From: Allolobophora icterica
Lineage: Eukaryota > Annelida > Clitellata > Crassiclitellata > Lumbricidae
Direction of reading: 5' to 3'
Assembly: GCA_963556255.1 (NCBI GenBank)
Contig: OY744607.1
Span: forward strand, 4,403,958-4,467,957
Length of the DNA stretch: 64,000 nucleotides
Positions within the stretch are counted from its first letter, which is position 1, and the number at the start of each line of letters is the position of its first letter. The notes beneath the pieces were generated by a model, which saw only the letters and a program-made list of their open reading frames with translations, did not search any database and was not told the origin of the DNA. Both the position numbers and the translations under genes were made by a program. Below are positions 40,950 through 52,660 of this stretch, piece after piece.

Positions 40950-41296
40950 GCCATCCATCCATCCATCCATCCATCCATCCATCCATCCATCCATCCATCC
41001 ATCCATCCATCCATCCATCCATCCATCCATCCATCCATCCATCCATCCATCCATCCATCCACCATCCATCCATCCATCCATCCAACATTCATCCATTCAT
41101 CCATCCATCCATCCATCATCCATCCATCCATCCATCCATCCATCCATCCATCCATCCATCCATCCATCCATCCATCCATCCATCCATTCATTCGTCCATC
41201 CATCCATCCATCCATCCATCCATCCATCCATCCATCCATCCATCCATCCATCCATCCATCCATCCATCCATCCATCCATCCATCCATCCATCCATA
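40950..41296. repeat. (CATC)n microsatellite
   Basis: About 345 bases of ATCC/CATC tetranucleotide with a few interruptions. It adjoins the 3' end of the SINE. Confidence 0.98.
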
Positions 41297-41588
41297 AATT
41301 CACAGAAATACATTCATAACTTGCGTCTATACACAAACGCGCGCATTCGTGTGATATTAACAGCGGATCTGACTCTAAAGTGAGCCCGCTGGCGCTATAT
41401 GAATGGAGACGATGGAGTCTGACTTAGGTGAGTGGTGACTAATTAAGGCCCGATTTCCATTTCAGCGTAATGGACAGAGAGCATCAGTTGGACATTGCAT
41501 CGATCCACCGAACAAATGAAAACCTTCTCTCTGCTGATAACCAGGACATGCTTCATTGGCTCTGCAGTCAGCCAGGCAGACCGGAAGA

Positions 41589-41880
<292 letters not shown>

Positions 41881-41889
41881 ATAGAAGCC

Positions 41890-42270
41890 CCTCTATATGC
41901 GCTAAAGAAATTAATTCAAAATTGCTAACATTAATTACGCCAAGCAATAAAGAAACTTCTCGTCTGAAAGAAGATTTAAATAAGCGCTATAGAAACGATC
42001 CGTTACAATTATAGCTACGTCAGTCTGTGACGTCATAGCGTAATCGAATAATACGACGTTCCTTTCGAGCCGTGTTTACGTATCGTCACCTGAATGAATC
42101 TCGTGTTTGTTTACCACGTCCGAGACCAGGAAGAGACCCAATAAACGCTTCTGTCCATTTGGAAAACCTCGTTTATCAGATGCGGCAGTCTACTGAGATT
42201 TATGTCTGTGTTTGCGAACAACGTTGACGTTCGTTTGAAAGGTTCGGAGAATTAATTTCGAATCCAAGTT
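41890..42270. other. Gene-free stretch
   Basis: No supported gene or repeat family was seen. Confidence 0.4.
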
Positions 42271-42379
42271 TTATGTTGCGATCGGAAACATGTGTCACAG
42301 ATTTCACACAACGTTCAATTATTCACGGAAACGACGTCGATGATTGGAGTCAAGCAACCGGAGAAGCTCGCAGTCAGCC

Positions 42380-42780
42380 GACAAAATCTCTGAAGCAAAC
42401 GACAATAACTCTGAAGCAGACGACAAAATCTCTGAAGCAAACGACAAAATCTCAGAAGCAGACGACAAAATCTCTTAAGCAGACGACAAAATCTCTCAAG
42501 CAGACGAAAAAATCTCAGAAGCAGACGACAAAATCTCTCAAGCAGACGACAAAATCTCTTAAGCAGACGACAAAATCTCTTAAGCAGACGACAAAATCTC
42601 TTAAGCAGACAAAAAAATCTCAGAAGCAGACGACAAAATCTCTTAAGCAGACGACAAAATCTCTCAAGCAGACGAAAAAATCTCTTAAGCAGACGACAAA
42701 ATCTCTGAAGCAGTCGACGAAATTTCTGAAGCAGGCTACAAAAGCACAGAAGCAGACGACAATTATAAGAAGAAAATCTT
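42380..42780. repeat. 21-bp minisatellite encoding a KQTTKSL-type unit
   Basis: About 18 units of the type AAGCAGACGACAAAATCTCTT. Because 21 is a multiple of three, both strands stay open across the array (42273-42782 plus, 42315-42800 minus). Neither frame leads into a recognisable domain, so a minisatellite is the best call. A repetitive low-complexity protein cannot be excluded. Confidence 0.8.
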
Positions 42781-43058
42781 AGCGGAAAACAACGACTCAT
42801 ATACCGTACTCATCAGTCATCTGGAGAGAAAAAGAGTCAGAGAAATTCAGAGAAACAGATTTCTCCTTAAACGCGATTGTCTCGATGGGATATAAATGAA
42901 AACGAATCGATCTTCAGATGTCCTTGTTCTGGGAAGCGATCGATCTTTTCAGCCAAGGCATTTGTTCTCTGATTGGAAACTGATGTTCGATTTGTCATTG
43001 TTTTTCTCTGGTCGCCTTCAATCGTGGATTCCGACGCAACAATCGTTGACTATGACTT

Positions 43059-43400
43059 GTGTCAATAGATAGACAGATAGACACGAAAACAAGCATACGA
43101 GAAAGGCAGGCAGGCAGGCAGGCTAGACAAAACAAACAAGGAAGCAAACGGACAAACAGACAGACAGATGGACGGACAGATGGATGTTTCCTGTCTCTTT
43201 CCATCTGCAACTCATTTAGACGGATGAGATGCATCCGTCTGTCTGTCAGTCTTTCTGTCTGTCCGTCTGTCTGTCTGTCTGTTCGTCTGTCTTTATATCT
43301 CTCCGCCTGTCTCTCTGTTCGTCTGTCTTTCTGTCTGTCCGTTTGTCTGACTGTCCGTCCGACTGTCTGTCTGACTGTCCGTCCGTCTGTCTGTCTGTCC

Positions 43401-43438
<38 letters not shown>

Positions 43439-43485
43439 CTGTCTGTCTTTCTGTCTGTCCGTGTGTCTGTCCGCTTTTCTGTCTG
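43059..43485. repeat. (CAGA)/(CTGT) compound microsatellite
   Basis: A CAGACAGA-type stretch at 43065-43185 faces a CTGTCTGT stretch at 43230-43480, giving a loose inverted arrangement. Confidence 0.9.
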
Positions 43486-44194
43486 GGCTCAGCAGCGGAG
43501 ACAATTTCTCATCGACGCTTCGCCGGTTTTGCAAATTATAATTCGTTGATTTCTGTCGATTGTGACATCAAGATTCGCGTCGACTGATTGTGTCAGCTTG
43601 TTTTGAAAAACAACACATTAAAATTTGTAATTACTTCTGTCCTTTGGTATACAGGAGAATTTTGTTTTCGCCATTTCCGCATGATTCGCAGTTTTTCTGG
43701 TCAACCGGACGGATCTTCTGGATATTGGTCAATAAGTCTGATCTTTTGGCAGTGTGGGAATTGTAGAAAAAAGACTCGGGGGGAGGGAGTTGAACATTAA
43801 ATCCATATTTTGCAAACTGATGTCAGCAAACTCTGAAAGCAGCTGATTTCAACGCTAGCAAGTCAGACTCGAATCAAAATCAATTCCTTTGTTGAGAAAA
43901 TTCAAAAATGCATACATGATGCGCCACGGAAATGTTTTCTCTTTGCAAGGGACTCAGAGTCAAATAATGCTAAGTTACACTAGCTGTGACTAGCACAACT
44001 GATGGTTGGAAACGACTCCCTGAGGTGTACAATGCAGACTTAACTGTGGGGGTCCTAACAAAGACTAGACGGGTTGAATCCCCCAGCCCCCGACAATTCC
44101 CACCCTGTCTTTTAGATATTGGTCAACCGGACTGATATTCTGGAGATTGACCTGATTACGGCTTGGTTTTGGTGTGCCATCGGGTGATGCCTTG

Positions 44195-44310
44195 GGCATT
44201 AGACACCGGTGCTATAGAAGCTACTAATTTCGATTTTAGTTGAAGCGACCATCAATAAGATTAGAGTAGATTAGATTTGAATTAGAACACATTATATTCA
44301 GTAGATTAGA
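44195..44310 (+). repeat. GGTGCTATAGAAG repeat end with TTAGA-rich tail
   Basis: CACCGGTGCTATAGAAGCTA matches the ends at 28209 and 28418. The tail contains repeated TTAGA. Confidence 0.5.
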
Positions 44311-44526
44311 GTGGAGAGTCGATGTAACACCTGAGCGTATTAATTGGGTAGAGAGCGAAGGAGCAAATGATAAAGAATCGTGGGGTTGGGGAAGACTGGG
44401 TAGAGACCAGATGCGAGTCATATGTTGTTTGGGTTGAAAACGACTTCACCCGAGAAGACTGGGTTGAGTCGGGTGCGAGAAGAATTAACGAGTATTTGGA
44501 GTTTGGGTTGAAAGTTATCTGAGGTC

Positions 44527-45045
44527 ATTAATTAACTCGAGTCTTGACGAGAACATCCCGGGATGTTTCTCCGACGCGCATCTCGCTCTTCCCTGCCTCC
44601 CCCAGTCTCTCCCCATAGGTCGAAAAGAATACAGTGAGTAGATTGAGTTGATAGGGGAGCGTGGGATTAGTAGGACACACAAGGGAGTTCGTCGTCCTCT
44701 ATATTAAACCGTCTTCCTAGGAATGCGACGGTTGACGTTGTCCCGCGTTCCCCCATCCGTGTTTTCCAATACAACCGTGCACCGAGTGACCTCTTGGAAC
44801 GCGTATCTAACTGTCGGACAAGCGCAGTAAGCTTCGCATTAGTCAAGTCCGACGGAGGGACGACGCGGAGGACATTCACTGTACTTAGGTGGACCATAAA
44901 GAGTTAAGTTCTTCACTGATTAACTGAGACGCTCTGTGTATGATTTGTTACTCGCTCAGGTACGCTTTGAATTATTAACTCGCGTCTTGACGAGAACATT
45001 CCGGGATGTCTATCCGTCTTGCATCTAGATCTTCCCATCCTCACC
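44527..45045. repeat. Dispersed direct-repeat pair
   Basis: Two copies of about 75-80 bp (44527-44600 and 44973-45045) share TTAACTCG, GTCTTGACGAGAACAT and CCGGGATGT. They are separated by about 370 bp. Confidence 0.6.
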
Positions 45046-45443
45046 CCCCCCCTTTCCGGATGAATGAGAGATATATAATCGTTCCCCAGGCACTTTACGC
45101 AGCCCCGTCGGATGCCCCTAAATGCTACGACGAACAGAAGCAGGAAATTGAAATTTTATAGCACTTAGTGCTAGTACTTGGTGGCACAAACGGTGAGTGC
45201 TCCGTGTTTCTCTGCTGCAGAGAAGTGCAAACACCAGACACTTTCACTTTCATTGCCACATACATAACTTGTCTGATGAGGTTATCAGGTATAGGATTCT
45301 CCTAACTCACTCTTTCCCGACCCCCTGCAGTCACTTGACTCCCTATTCATCACCAACCGAGCCATCTGGCAAACTGCGCCTCGACTCTGGAACGATTACC
45401 ATCCTCAATTCCGTAAACTTTCGGTTTGCCGTCAGTATTCTAT

Positions 45444-45536
45444 CTATCTATCTGTCTGTCTGTCTGTCTGTCTTCTGTCTGTCTGTCTGTCTGTCTATCT
45501 CTCTCTCTAACTAACTAACTAACTAACTAACTAACG

Positions 45537-45609
<73 letters not shown>

Positions 45610-45634
45610 GCTAGCTAGCTAGCTAGCTAGCTAG

Positions 45635-45713
<79 letters not shown>
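45444..45713. repeat. Compound tetranucleotide tract (CTGT, AACT, GCTA, CTAT)
   Basis: Successive pure tetranucleotide blocks, from (CTGT)n through (AACT)n with an embedded (GCTA)n block to (CTAT)n. It abuts the 3' end of the minus-strand LINE. Confidence 0.97.
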
Positions 45714-46232
45714 AAATAAATTTATATAGCGCCCCTTTAAGAAATCTAATCAGTGGCGCTCCCGACCGAGGCCCGATCAAACAGAAGGCCATAGAAAGTA
45801 CCTGAGAGGTCTCTAGGGAGAGAGCGAAGTGAAAGAGGTAGGTAATTCCAGACGGTAGGACCCACCACGGAGAATGCACTACGCTGCGCCATAGCAGTAC
45901 GAGCATGGGACAACAAATCACCCGGAGAGGCCGAGCGCAAGGCACGGCGCCCCAAACCAGCGGAAGTTAAAGTAATGAGATCGCAGAGGAAGGCCGGGGC
46001 CCGCCCTAGGACACAATGCCACGCCATGGTGGAGACCCTGTAATGAATGCGATGCGGGACAGGAAGCCAATGGAGGACTTCTCGCATAAAGTCGGAGATG
46101 TGGCCGAACCTAGAGATACCGTCAACCAAGCGTGCAGCCGACCGCAGAAGCCTCTCTAGACAAGCAAGGCGAGTCTGAGGAAGTCCAACAAAGAAAGAGA
46201 GAGAGGAGCAATAATCCAATCAATTGACTATA
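45714..46232 (-). pseudogene. LINE (CR1/L2-like) C-terminus, open frame
   Basis: Minus-strand frame 46219-45746 (157 residues) encodes the region after the RT core: CLERLLRSAARLVDG, VLHWLPVPHRIHYRV, RTAMAQRSAFSVVGPTVW and the C-terminus LFDRASVGSATD. The stop is followed by the terminal hairpin (GGGAGCGCCACTGATTAG, then AAAGGGGCGCTATATAAAT) and then the (TAGA)n/(TTAG)n tract. It is 5'-truncated, with no catalytic motif. The uninterrupted frame suggests a fairly recent insertion. Confidence 0.85.
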
Positions 46233-46239
46233 AATGCGA

Positions 46240-46442
46240 CCATGAATGTCAACCACCCACCATCATCTGCCATATTGTCACCCACCCACCATCATCTGCC
46301 ATATTGTCACTCACCCACCATCATCTGCCATATTGTCACCCACCTACCATCATCTGCCATATTGTCACTCACCCACCATCATCTGCCATATTGTCACCCA
46401 CCCACCATCATCTGCCATATTGTCACTCACCCACCATCATCT
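46240..46442. repeat. 29-bp minisatellite, about 7 units
   Basis: Units of the type ACCATCATCTGCCATATTG plus TCACCCACCC. It directly follows the truncated 5' end of the LINE fragment. Confidence 0.9.
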
Positions 46443-46469
46443 GACTCGGGCTTCTCCATCGATCACCCC

Positions 46470-47000
46470 TCAGGCTTTCCACTCAAAGTAGTTCTTCCTC
46501 TCTCTGGTCTCTCTGGCAACGGCAACGGAGTTGGATGTCCATTTCATATCTCTTGACAACCCTATACGGACTCGACGCATCGCTCGTGAATAAGCTGGCG
46601 CCCCTGCGTTTAAGGTCTTCTGTATGGCTAAAATATGTCTGTAAATAACGTCCAGGTATTTCGGGCGTGTTAAAATTGTCCGAATGCCGTAGATCGATTT
46701 TTGTCGGCAACATTCGTCTCGCGGTCTCTTCTGCAAGGTCGCATGGTTAGGACACCGAATCAGGAAATGCAGCACAATTTCCTGGACGCTACAGGTGTCT
46801 CAATATCCACTGACGTGCCAAAGTCATGGAGTTGCTCGTTGAGCAGGCAGTGGCCGAGGCCCGCGCTGGAGATAGCTACTTTCTATCGACGGCTTCCATT
46901 CTTGAACTTGACCAAAGTAGTTCAGGTCGGCCGCCCGTCGAGGCGTCAATCGGGGGCCCGATAGCGCATTGGATAACATCTGGCGTAGAGTGCAAGAGGT
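46470..47000 (-). pseudogene. LINE C-terminal remnant with CPNHATLQKR motif
   Basis: On the minus strand, frames contain GLGHCLLNEQLHDFGTSVD and LHFLIRCPNHATLQKRPRD. This matches the GHCxLNxxLHxxG...HxLxxCPxxAxxR segment near the end of RNase H-bearing LINE proteins. Frame changes break it. A parallel copy is at 51270-51560. Confidence 0.6.
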
Positions 47001-47104
47001 ACGGAGATCGAGGGTCATAGGCGGACATGGTTTGTAGGCTGCAATTTGCGCCGTGTATTGCAGGCTGTCTGTTCTGTTAGTAGTTAAGGTTTATCGCATA
47101 ACAT

Positions 47105-47175
47105 GTACATGTACAGCGCAGTGCGTTTGCAGGCGCTTAGTTAAATAATAAATAAAAATAAATAAAAAATAAATG
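47105..47175 (+). repeat. Repeat end shared with 1221-1255
   Basis: 29 bases (47111-47139) are identical to 1221-1249 and are followed by an (AAATA)n-like tail, consistent with a retroposon 3' end. Confidence 0.55.
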
Positions 47176-47599
47176 AAGAAATCAAATATCATTTCAAGAA
47201 ACGTAATTTTTCGAAGACTAGGTTTGCTGTTCCAAACTTGAGCCAGGATGATTTTCCTACTGATCTATGTTCTCGATTACACCAAACAGTAGCAGCAGTC
47301 TTTCTAGAAGAGCTCTTGAAACCCCAATCATCCATGAATTTCGTCGTTGTACAGTGGTAGCGCTAGAGTTCACGTTCAGCTACTTCTTGCTTGCGGCTCG
47401 ACCGCTGTCGCCAGTTTCATGCCGTTCATTCAGTAGCATGATGGAGCAAAACGCAAAGAAGCGCTGAGGATCGAGAGTTTAACGGCATCTTATGGCAACA
47501 AAGGTCGTTAGCGTCCACAGAAATTATTTTGAATACTTCTCACCTTTCGTATAGTACAATACACGATAAAACGCAAAATGCCAGTCGTATCGTATCTAT

Positions 47600-48060
47600 A
47601 GTAATTTATAAAGCGCCTCTCGCAGTATGAACTATTCAGAGGCGCTCTCAGTGCATGAGCACCGTGGAAACAGGAACGCCTTGAGCAAGCGAGTAGATTC
47701 AGAGGAGATTCCCATCATGAGTTTAGTTCGAAGTCGAGATGGAAGACCATTCCACGCAGAGGGACCTGTGACAGCAAAAGCTCGACGTTGGGCCAGAGTT
47801 GTCCTAGTACGAGGGACAAAGATATCAAGGCGGTCAGTAGTGCGCAAAGGACGAGCAGAAGTTGCAGAGAGAGGTTGCCGCATAAGGTCAGAGAGGTATT
47901 TAGGGGCAAACCGTAGCTGAGACTTGGAAACCAGAAGGAGGATCTTATACTGGATACGCGAAGTTATCGGGAGCCAGTGTAAGACTTCAATCACATATGT
48001 GGAGATATGAGCAAAGCGAGGAAGACGTGCTATGAGCCTAGCAGCAGCTTTAAGGAAAGA
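47600..48060 (-). pseudogene. LINE (CR1/L2-like) C-terminus, minus strand
   Basis: Minus-strand frames read LKAAARLIARLPRFAHIST, then VLHWLPITSRIQYKILLLVS, RTTLAQRRAFAVTGPSAW and KAFLFPRCSCTESASE with a stop. The terminal hairpin (GAGCGCCTCTGAATAG, then GAGGCGCTTTATAAATTA) is at 47606-47645. It is very close in sequence to the fragment at 6340-7034. It is absent from duplication unit B, so it inserted into A after duplication or was lost from B. Confidence 0.85.
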
Positions 48061-48858
48061 TCCTTGAATTCTTGTATTCTGAAGGTGATGTCGTCTTGAC
48101 CTCTCGCTTCTTTCTTATTAAATCGAAGGTATCATTGGAGATCCAGTACAGAAGTTAGCTTCTCTGCGCTGCTGCTTTCTCTTACGCGGCGAATATCACA
48201 CTTAAAAGAGGTGTCTAATTATTTTTGAACAGTTCTCACCGTTCTATATGGTATAATTATACAGCTCACAACTACTACAGCACTTACGTACGAACGAAAC
48301 GCCAACTGCGATTAAAATATATATAGCTCATAATGACAGCATTTAAAAGGTGTCTAATTTTCGCACTTAATTTCAACTCACCATTATTACTTTAACTCAG
48401 CCATAGCCCGTACTCTGGTCTTGTCAGTCCCAAGCCTGGATACGCTAAACATCTTTGTTATGACACAGTTTCGTTACACAATAACTAATAAGATCAACCT
48501 TATGTCATATGTATGTAATACTGGCCATTGTTCAACGACATCTTGCGGCTGCCATGGCCAGTGACGTCGCCTCTAACTCACGGCAAAAAGCAAAACGCTG
48601 GTTCGAATTCAATAGTTCCAACAATATTTATAACATTTGTAACATTTATTAACAATTCACCATTTTAACATTTTAAAAACCAACATTTTAACATTTTTCA
48701 ACGTCTTATGACATCATAGACCGTTGACATCAACAAAGAGTGACCACTGATATATTAAACGCGGTTTACAGATATTAATATTATAGACTAATTGAAATGT
48801 GTTTTAAAGGTGTCCTTGTGAACCATTGCGTTATCCAAAATTAACACCACTCGAGGTA

Positions 48859-48859
<1 letters not shown>

Positions 48860-48955
<96 letters not shown>
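48860..48955. repeat. (TTA)n microsatellite
   Basis: About 95 bases of pure ATT triplets. Confidence 0.98.
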
Positions 48956-49069
48956 CCAACAAACTCATATGCAGACGAATTGTTAACTGTATCTAGGGAT
49001 TCTAAGCTATAGACCGACATTCAGTCCTGGCTGCACGGTCTCCTTGTTGTTCAAATCCGAGGTGCAAAA

Positions 49070-49387
<318 letters not shown>

Positions 49388-49804
49388 GTCATTTTCAGTG
49401 GCGTTTATTAGTCATTCCTTCAATAATTATAGGTAATAGACACAGACATGGTATATATAGGCCTACGGTTAGGTCGTCCTTAGCTGTTTAGGCGTCGCAA
49501 GATCTCTTTAAACACTGGTTAATAACAAAACTTCGGTTTTAAGTGGAAAAAATCCTATAGGCTAAGGAAGGTATAGTCAACCTCAACGGCCATGATAACC
49601 ATGAAATTCTGCTTTAAACCGCAGCTGTATTAGACACCTTTAAAACTTGTTTACTTTATGTTATATGAATCAATAATTGCGTTACTGATAGAGTATGTGA
49701 GCAAGCATCTCGGGTACACATTAATTAACAAAAAAAGTGAACAGAGAGTTCTAAAAACTTCAATAGTCTAAGCAAACTTAAATTTTAGTCATTCCAAAGT
49801 AATG

Positions 49805-50060
49805 CAAGGTAAGCGTACTGGACTGACAACACAGAAGGTTTCAAGGATTCGAAGCCCAGTCCGGGCAGAGAGATGAGTACACTGACCATTTATTGTCGGT
49901 GGTTAGATCAGGCAGCGAGGGAGAGGATTGGCCACCTCCTCATATGCCAAGGCTAAGAAAATGAAGTCGCTAACACTTCATGTTCATCGGTGTTTCTGGG
50001 GGTTAGCTTAAAGAGACTGCTGTTCTTCTGCTGAGATTTTACAATTACCATAACAATCCA
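49805..50060 (+). mobile_element. tRNA-derived SINE (family B)
   Basis: The head has a B-box-like GGATTCGAAGCCC (about 49843-49855). The body matches the copies at 27715 and 40735 (GTACACTGACCATTTATTGT, GAGGGAGAGGATTGGCCACC, GAAAATGAAGTCGCTAACAC). It ends near TTTACAATTACCATAAC, a phrase also found at 38685-38700. It begins where the similarity between duplication units ends. Confidence 0.7.
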
Positions 50061-50239
50061 ACAAAGATCTGATATATGGGGTAGGAATACAGACTGAGCC
50101 CTATATATAGCTATAGCAATGTTTTCTTAGCAACAAAACATACACGACTTATAAAACATACCTCAGATGAGGTAAGGTATGGTATAAAGTATGTATGTCC
50201 ATATCCACAAGGGGAGGAGCTCATTTCCTTTGCTAAGCC

Positions 50240-50335
50240 CTTGAGCCGGCAATGGACGAATCCCAAGGTCCTGGACACGGGGCCAGTGATATCGCAGGAC
50301 TTGTCGTTTACTTCCCAGCTCACGCCGGTGTAGCG
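50240..50335. repeat. Repeat shared with the foldback interior
   Basis: Shares GGACGAATCCCAAGGTCCTG, CACGGG, CAGGACTTG and GCCGGT with 38558-38640 (GGATCATCCCAAGATCCTG, TACGGG, CAGGACTTG, GCCGGT). The family is not identified. Confidence 0.5.
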
Positions 50336-50510
50336 ATTTCAGATTACCCCCATTTCAAATTACCCCCATCCCCCGGTAACTTGAAATCGCGTTCAGATTA
50401 CCGAGGGGTAATCTGAAATCGATTTCAAGTTACCCCCGGGGTAACTGGAAATCGATTTCAGATTTCTCACCTACGATTTCAGATTATCCCCTCAAATTAA
50501 TGGGGCCCGT
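50336..50510. repeat. Array of inverted GATTTCAGATTACCCC repeats
   Basis: About eight short units in both orientations (GATTTCAGATTACCCCC and GGGGTAATCTGAAATC with variants). The array can fold into several hairpins. It has no coding potential. Confidence 0.85.
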
Positions 50511-51269
50511 TCTTCGGCTATCTCATAATAATAATAATAATTGTTAACATTTATCATTAAACTCTCATTACCCCTCTAGTACATGATGTACAACAAGCTA
50601 TCTTTATCTGTAGATCACAATTACAGATCAAATAAGTTGAATCTTTGTATGTCTTATGTTTGTATGTAATATGTCAGGTACACCCGACGGTAAATCCGCT
50701 CGATACGATTTCTATGACAGACCGACTCCACAAAGAGATCTCAGCCGTTTAAGGTGAGAAGGGTCAAATCCCACCGCTACTAGTGAATACTACCGCTCGA
50801 AAGGAGATGTGTTCACTTTATTTGATCGTGCACGGTGTATTGGAGCCTCCTACAATCACTATTCATTTGGCACACTGCGTTACGAGAGAACTGACTGGTT
50901 TTGCCAGATTCGTCACGTATGACTGGTTTGCAGTTCACTCGTTCGGTACGGATGGGTGGAGACTCAGTGGTGCTGGTCACTGCTGAGAAGCATGGAAAGA
51001 AGTTCAGTCGCCGTAGGCAGTTGCTCGGGAAGGGAGTGCCATTGTTCCTGGTGTCTGTATTCGTCGAAAGTTGATATGGGGCGGTTCGTTAGTTGCTGTG
51101 TCATAACAAAGAGGATTAGAGATTATAATGGGCTACAAAGAAGTTTCTCCCATATCCGTATGGACATCATTTCACGCTCTTCACAGATCATCAACCGTTG
51201 GTGTCAATCTTTCACCCGACTACGGCATTTTCAGCGATGACGACTGCACGCCTGTAGAGATATGCAATG
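50511..51269. other. Gene-free stretch between duplication units
   Basis: No supported gene. A tRNA-like B-box phrase, GGGTCAAATCCCAC, near 50762-50775 has no convincing A box. Confidence 0.4.
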
Positions 51270-51560
51270 TTTCTATCCGGATTTGACGAATGGCGCAGAT
51301 CAATTTTTGTCGGCAACATTAATCTCGTAGTCTCTTCCGCAAGGTCGCATGGTTGGGGCACTGAATTAGCAAATGTAGCACGATTTCCGTTACAGGTGTT
51401 ACAATTTCTACTAACATGCCTAAATCATGGAGTTGTTCGTTGAGCAGGCAGTGGCCGAACCGGAGCTGGAGACAGCTACTTTCTTTCGACGGCTTCTATT
51501 CTTAAACTTGACCAATGTAGTTCAGGTGTGCCGTCCAGTCGAGACAATCATTCCAAGACA
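51270..51560 (-). pseudogene. LINE C-terminal remnant, copy in unit B
   Basis: Minus-strand frames contain GHCLLNEQLHDLGMLV and QCPNHATLRKR, parallel to 46470-47000. The frame is broken. It marks the left part of duplication unit B. Confidence 0.6.
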
Positions 51561-51974
51561 ATTGATTTTTCCAAGACCAGGTTTGCTGTTCCAAACTTGA
51601 GACAGAATGGTTTTCATTCTGATCTATGTCCGCGATTAAACTAAACAGCAGAGACCTTGAAACCCCAATCATCCAAGAATTTTGCAGAGGTAGCGCTGGG
51701 GCTCACGACCTCACGTTCATTTACTTCTTGTTTGTGGCTCTACCGCCTGATAGCACTGTCGTCCATTTTATGCCGTTCATTCAGTAGCATGATGGAACAA
51801 AACGCAAGGAAACTCGAAGGATCGAGAGTTTAGCGACATCTGTTGGCAACAAAGGCCGATAACGTCCACATAAAATATTTTTAAAATTTCTAACCCTTCG
51901 TAGGGTACAGTACAGCATAGAACGGAAAATAACGATACACGAGTAAGAAACTAACAGGAACGCTCCTCGGCTTT

Positions 51975-52340
51975 CTCTTATGGGGCGAATACGACACTTA
52001 AAAGAGGTGTGTAATTATTTTTAAACAGTTCTTACCCTTCCTGGGGCATAACTATCGGTACAGGATTGCAATACAATACCATGCGTCTGCTATCACTTAT
52101 AGGGCGAATATGACACTTAAAATGTGCGTAATCATTTTGAACAGTTTTCACCTTTCCTGTGGCATATTACATAACAATGTTGTGGTTTACAATACATGAC
52201 ATCGCTGCTGCTGTCACTTATAGGGCAAATGTCACACTTAAAAGAGGTGTGTAATTATTTTGATGCTTTCTCACCGCTGTATGGCATAATTATACAGCTC
52301 CTACCTACGACAAAACGCATAATATTATAATACACAAACG
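51975..52340. repeat. 120-bp unit, three tandem copies
   Basis: Copies start near 51975, 52094 and 52215. Each has TTAT(G/A)GGGC(G/A)AAT, CACTTAAAA(GAGG)TGTG, AATTATTTT, a TCACC/TTACCC piece and a GGCATAA-like piece. Unit A has one clear copy at about 48178-48300. Confidence 0.8.
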
Positions 52341-52429
52341 AAAAGCCATCTGCGATAAAAAAGTATATATAGCTACCGGTGAAAGCGTTTAAAAGGTGTT
52401 GGAGCACTTCATTTCAACTCACCATTATT

Positions 52430-52660
52430 GTGACACTGGTAAGTTCGGTGCCTTGTGACCGGAGGGTTGCAGGTTCGAATCCCACTCTAGCCGCTGCGTA
52501 CGGACCTTGGGCAAGTCCTTCACTCGCAATTGCTCGTGGCGCTTCGGCGTTAAAATTCCGGCACAGTATCAAATGCTGTAGTCGGGAGCGCCTCTGAGTA
52601 GTAGTTGACTTCGAGAGGCGCTATAGAAATATCCGGAATAAATAAAAATAAAAGAAATAA
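52430..52660 (+). mobile_element. tRNA-derived SINE (family A) with LINE-type 3' hairpin
   Basis: The 231-bp insert has a B box GGTTCGAATCC in a tRNA-like head, a central part (GTACGGACCTTGGGCAAGTC) and a 3' part (GTCGGGAGCGCCTCTGAGTAG, then GAGGCGCTATAGAAATATCC) matching the LINE hairpin, ending in AATAAA-type repeats. The target duplication ATTATT is at 52424-52429 and 52661-52666. The unoccupied site, CACCATTATTACTTT, survives in duplication unit A near 48385-48400. Confidence 0.85.

Larger units (their letters stand above)
43550..45440. other. Gene-free stretch with repeat pieces
   Basis: No supported gene. It contains a repeat end at 44195-44222 with a (TTAGA)-like tail to about 44310, and a direct repeat of about 80 bp at 44527-44600 and 44973-45045. 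Each direct-repeat copy includes a CCCGGGATGT-type near-palindrome. Confidence 0.45.

Noticed and set aside
50762..50775. GGGTCAAATCCCAC as a pol III B box
   Set aside because: No credible A box at the right distance upstream and no repeat partner found.
52430..52510. tRNA gene
   Set aside because: A B box is present and the head is tRNA-like, but it continues into a SINE body with a LINE-type tail. No complete cloverleaf with matching acceptor stem was seen.
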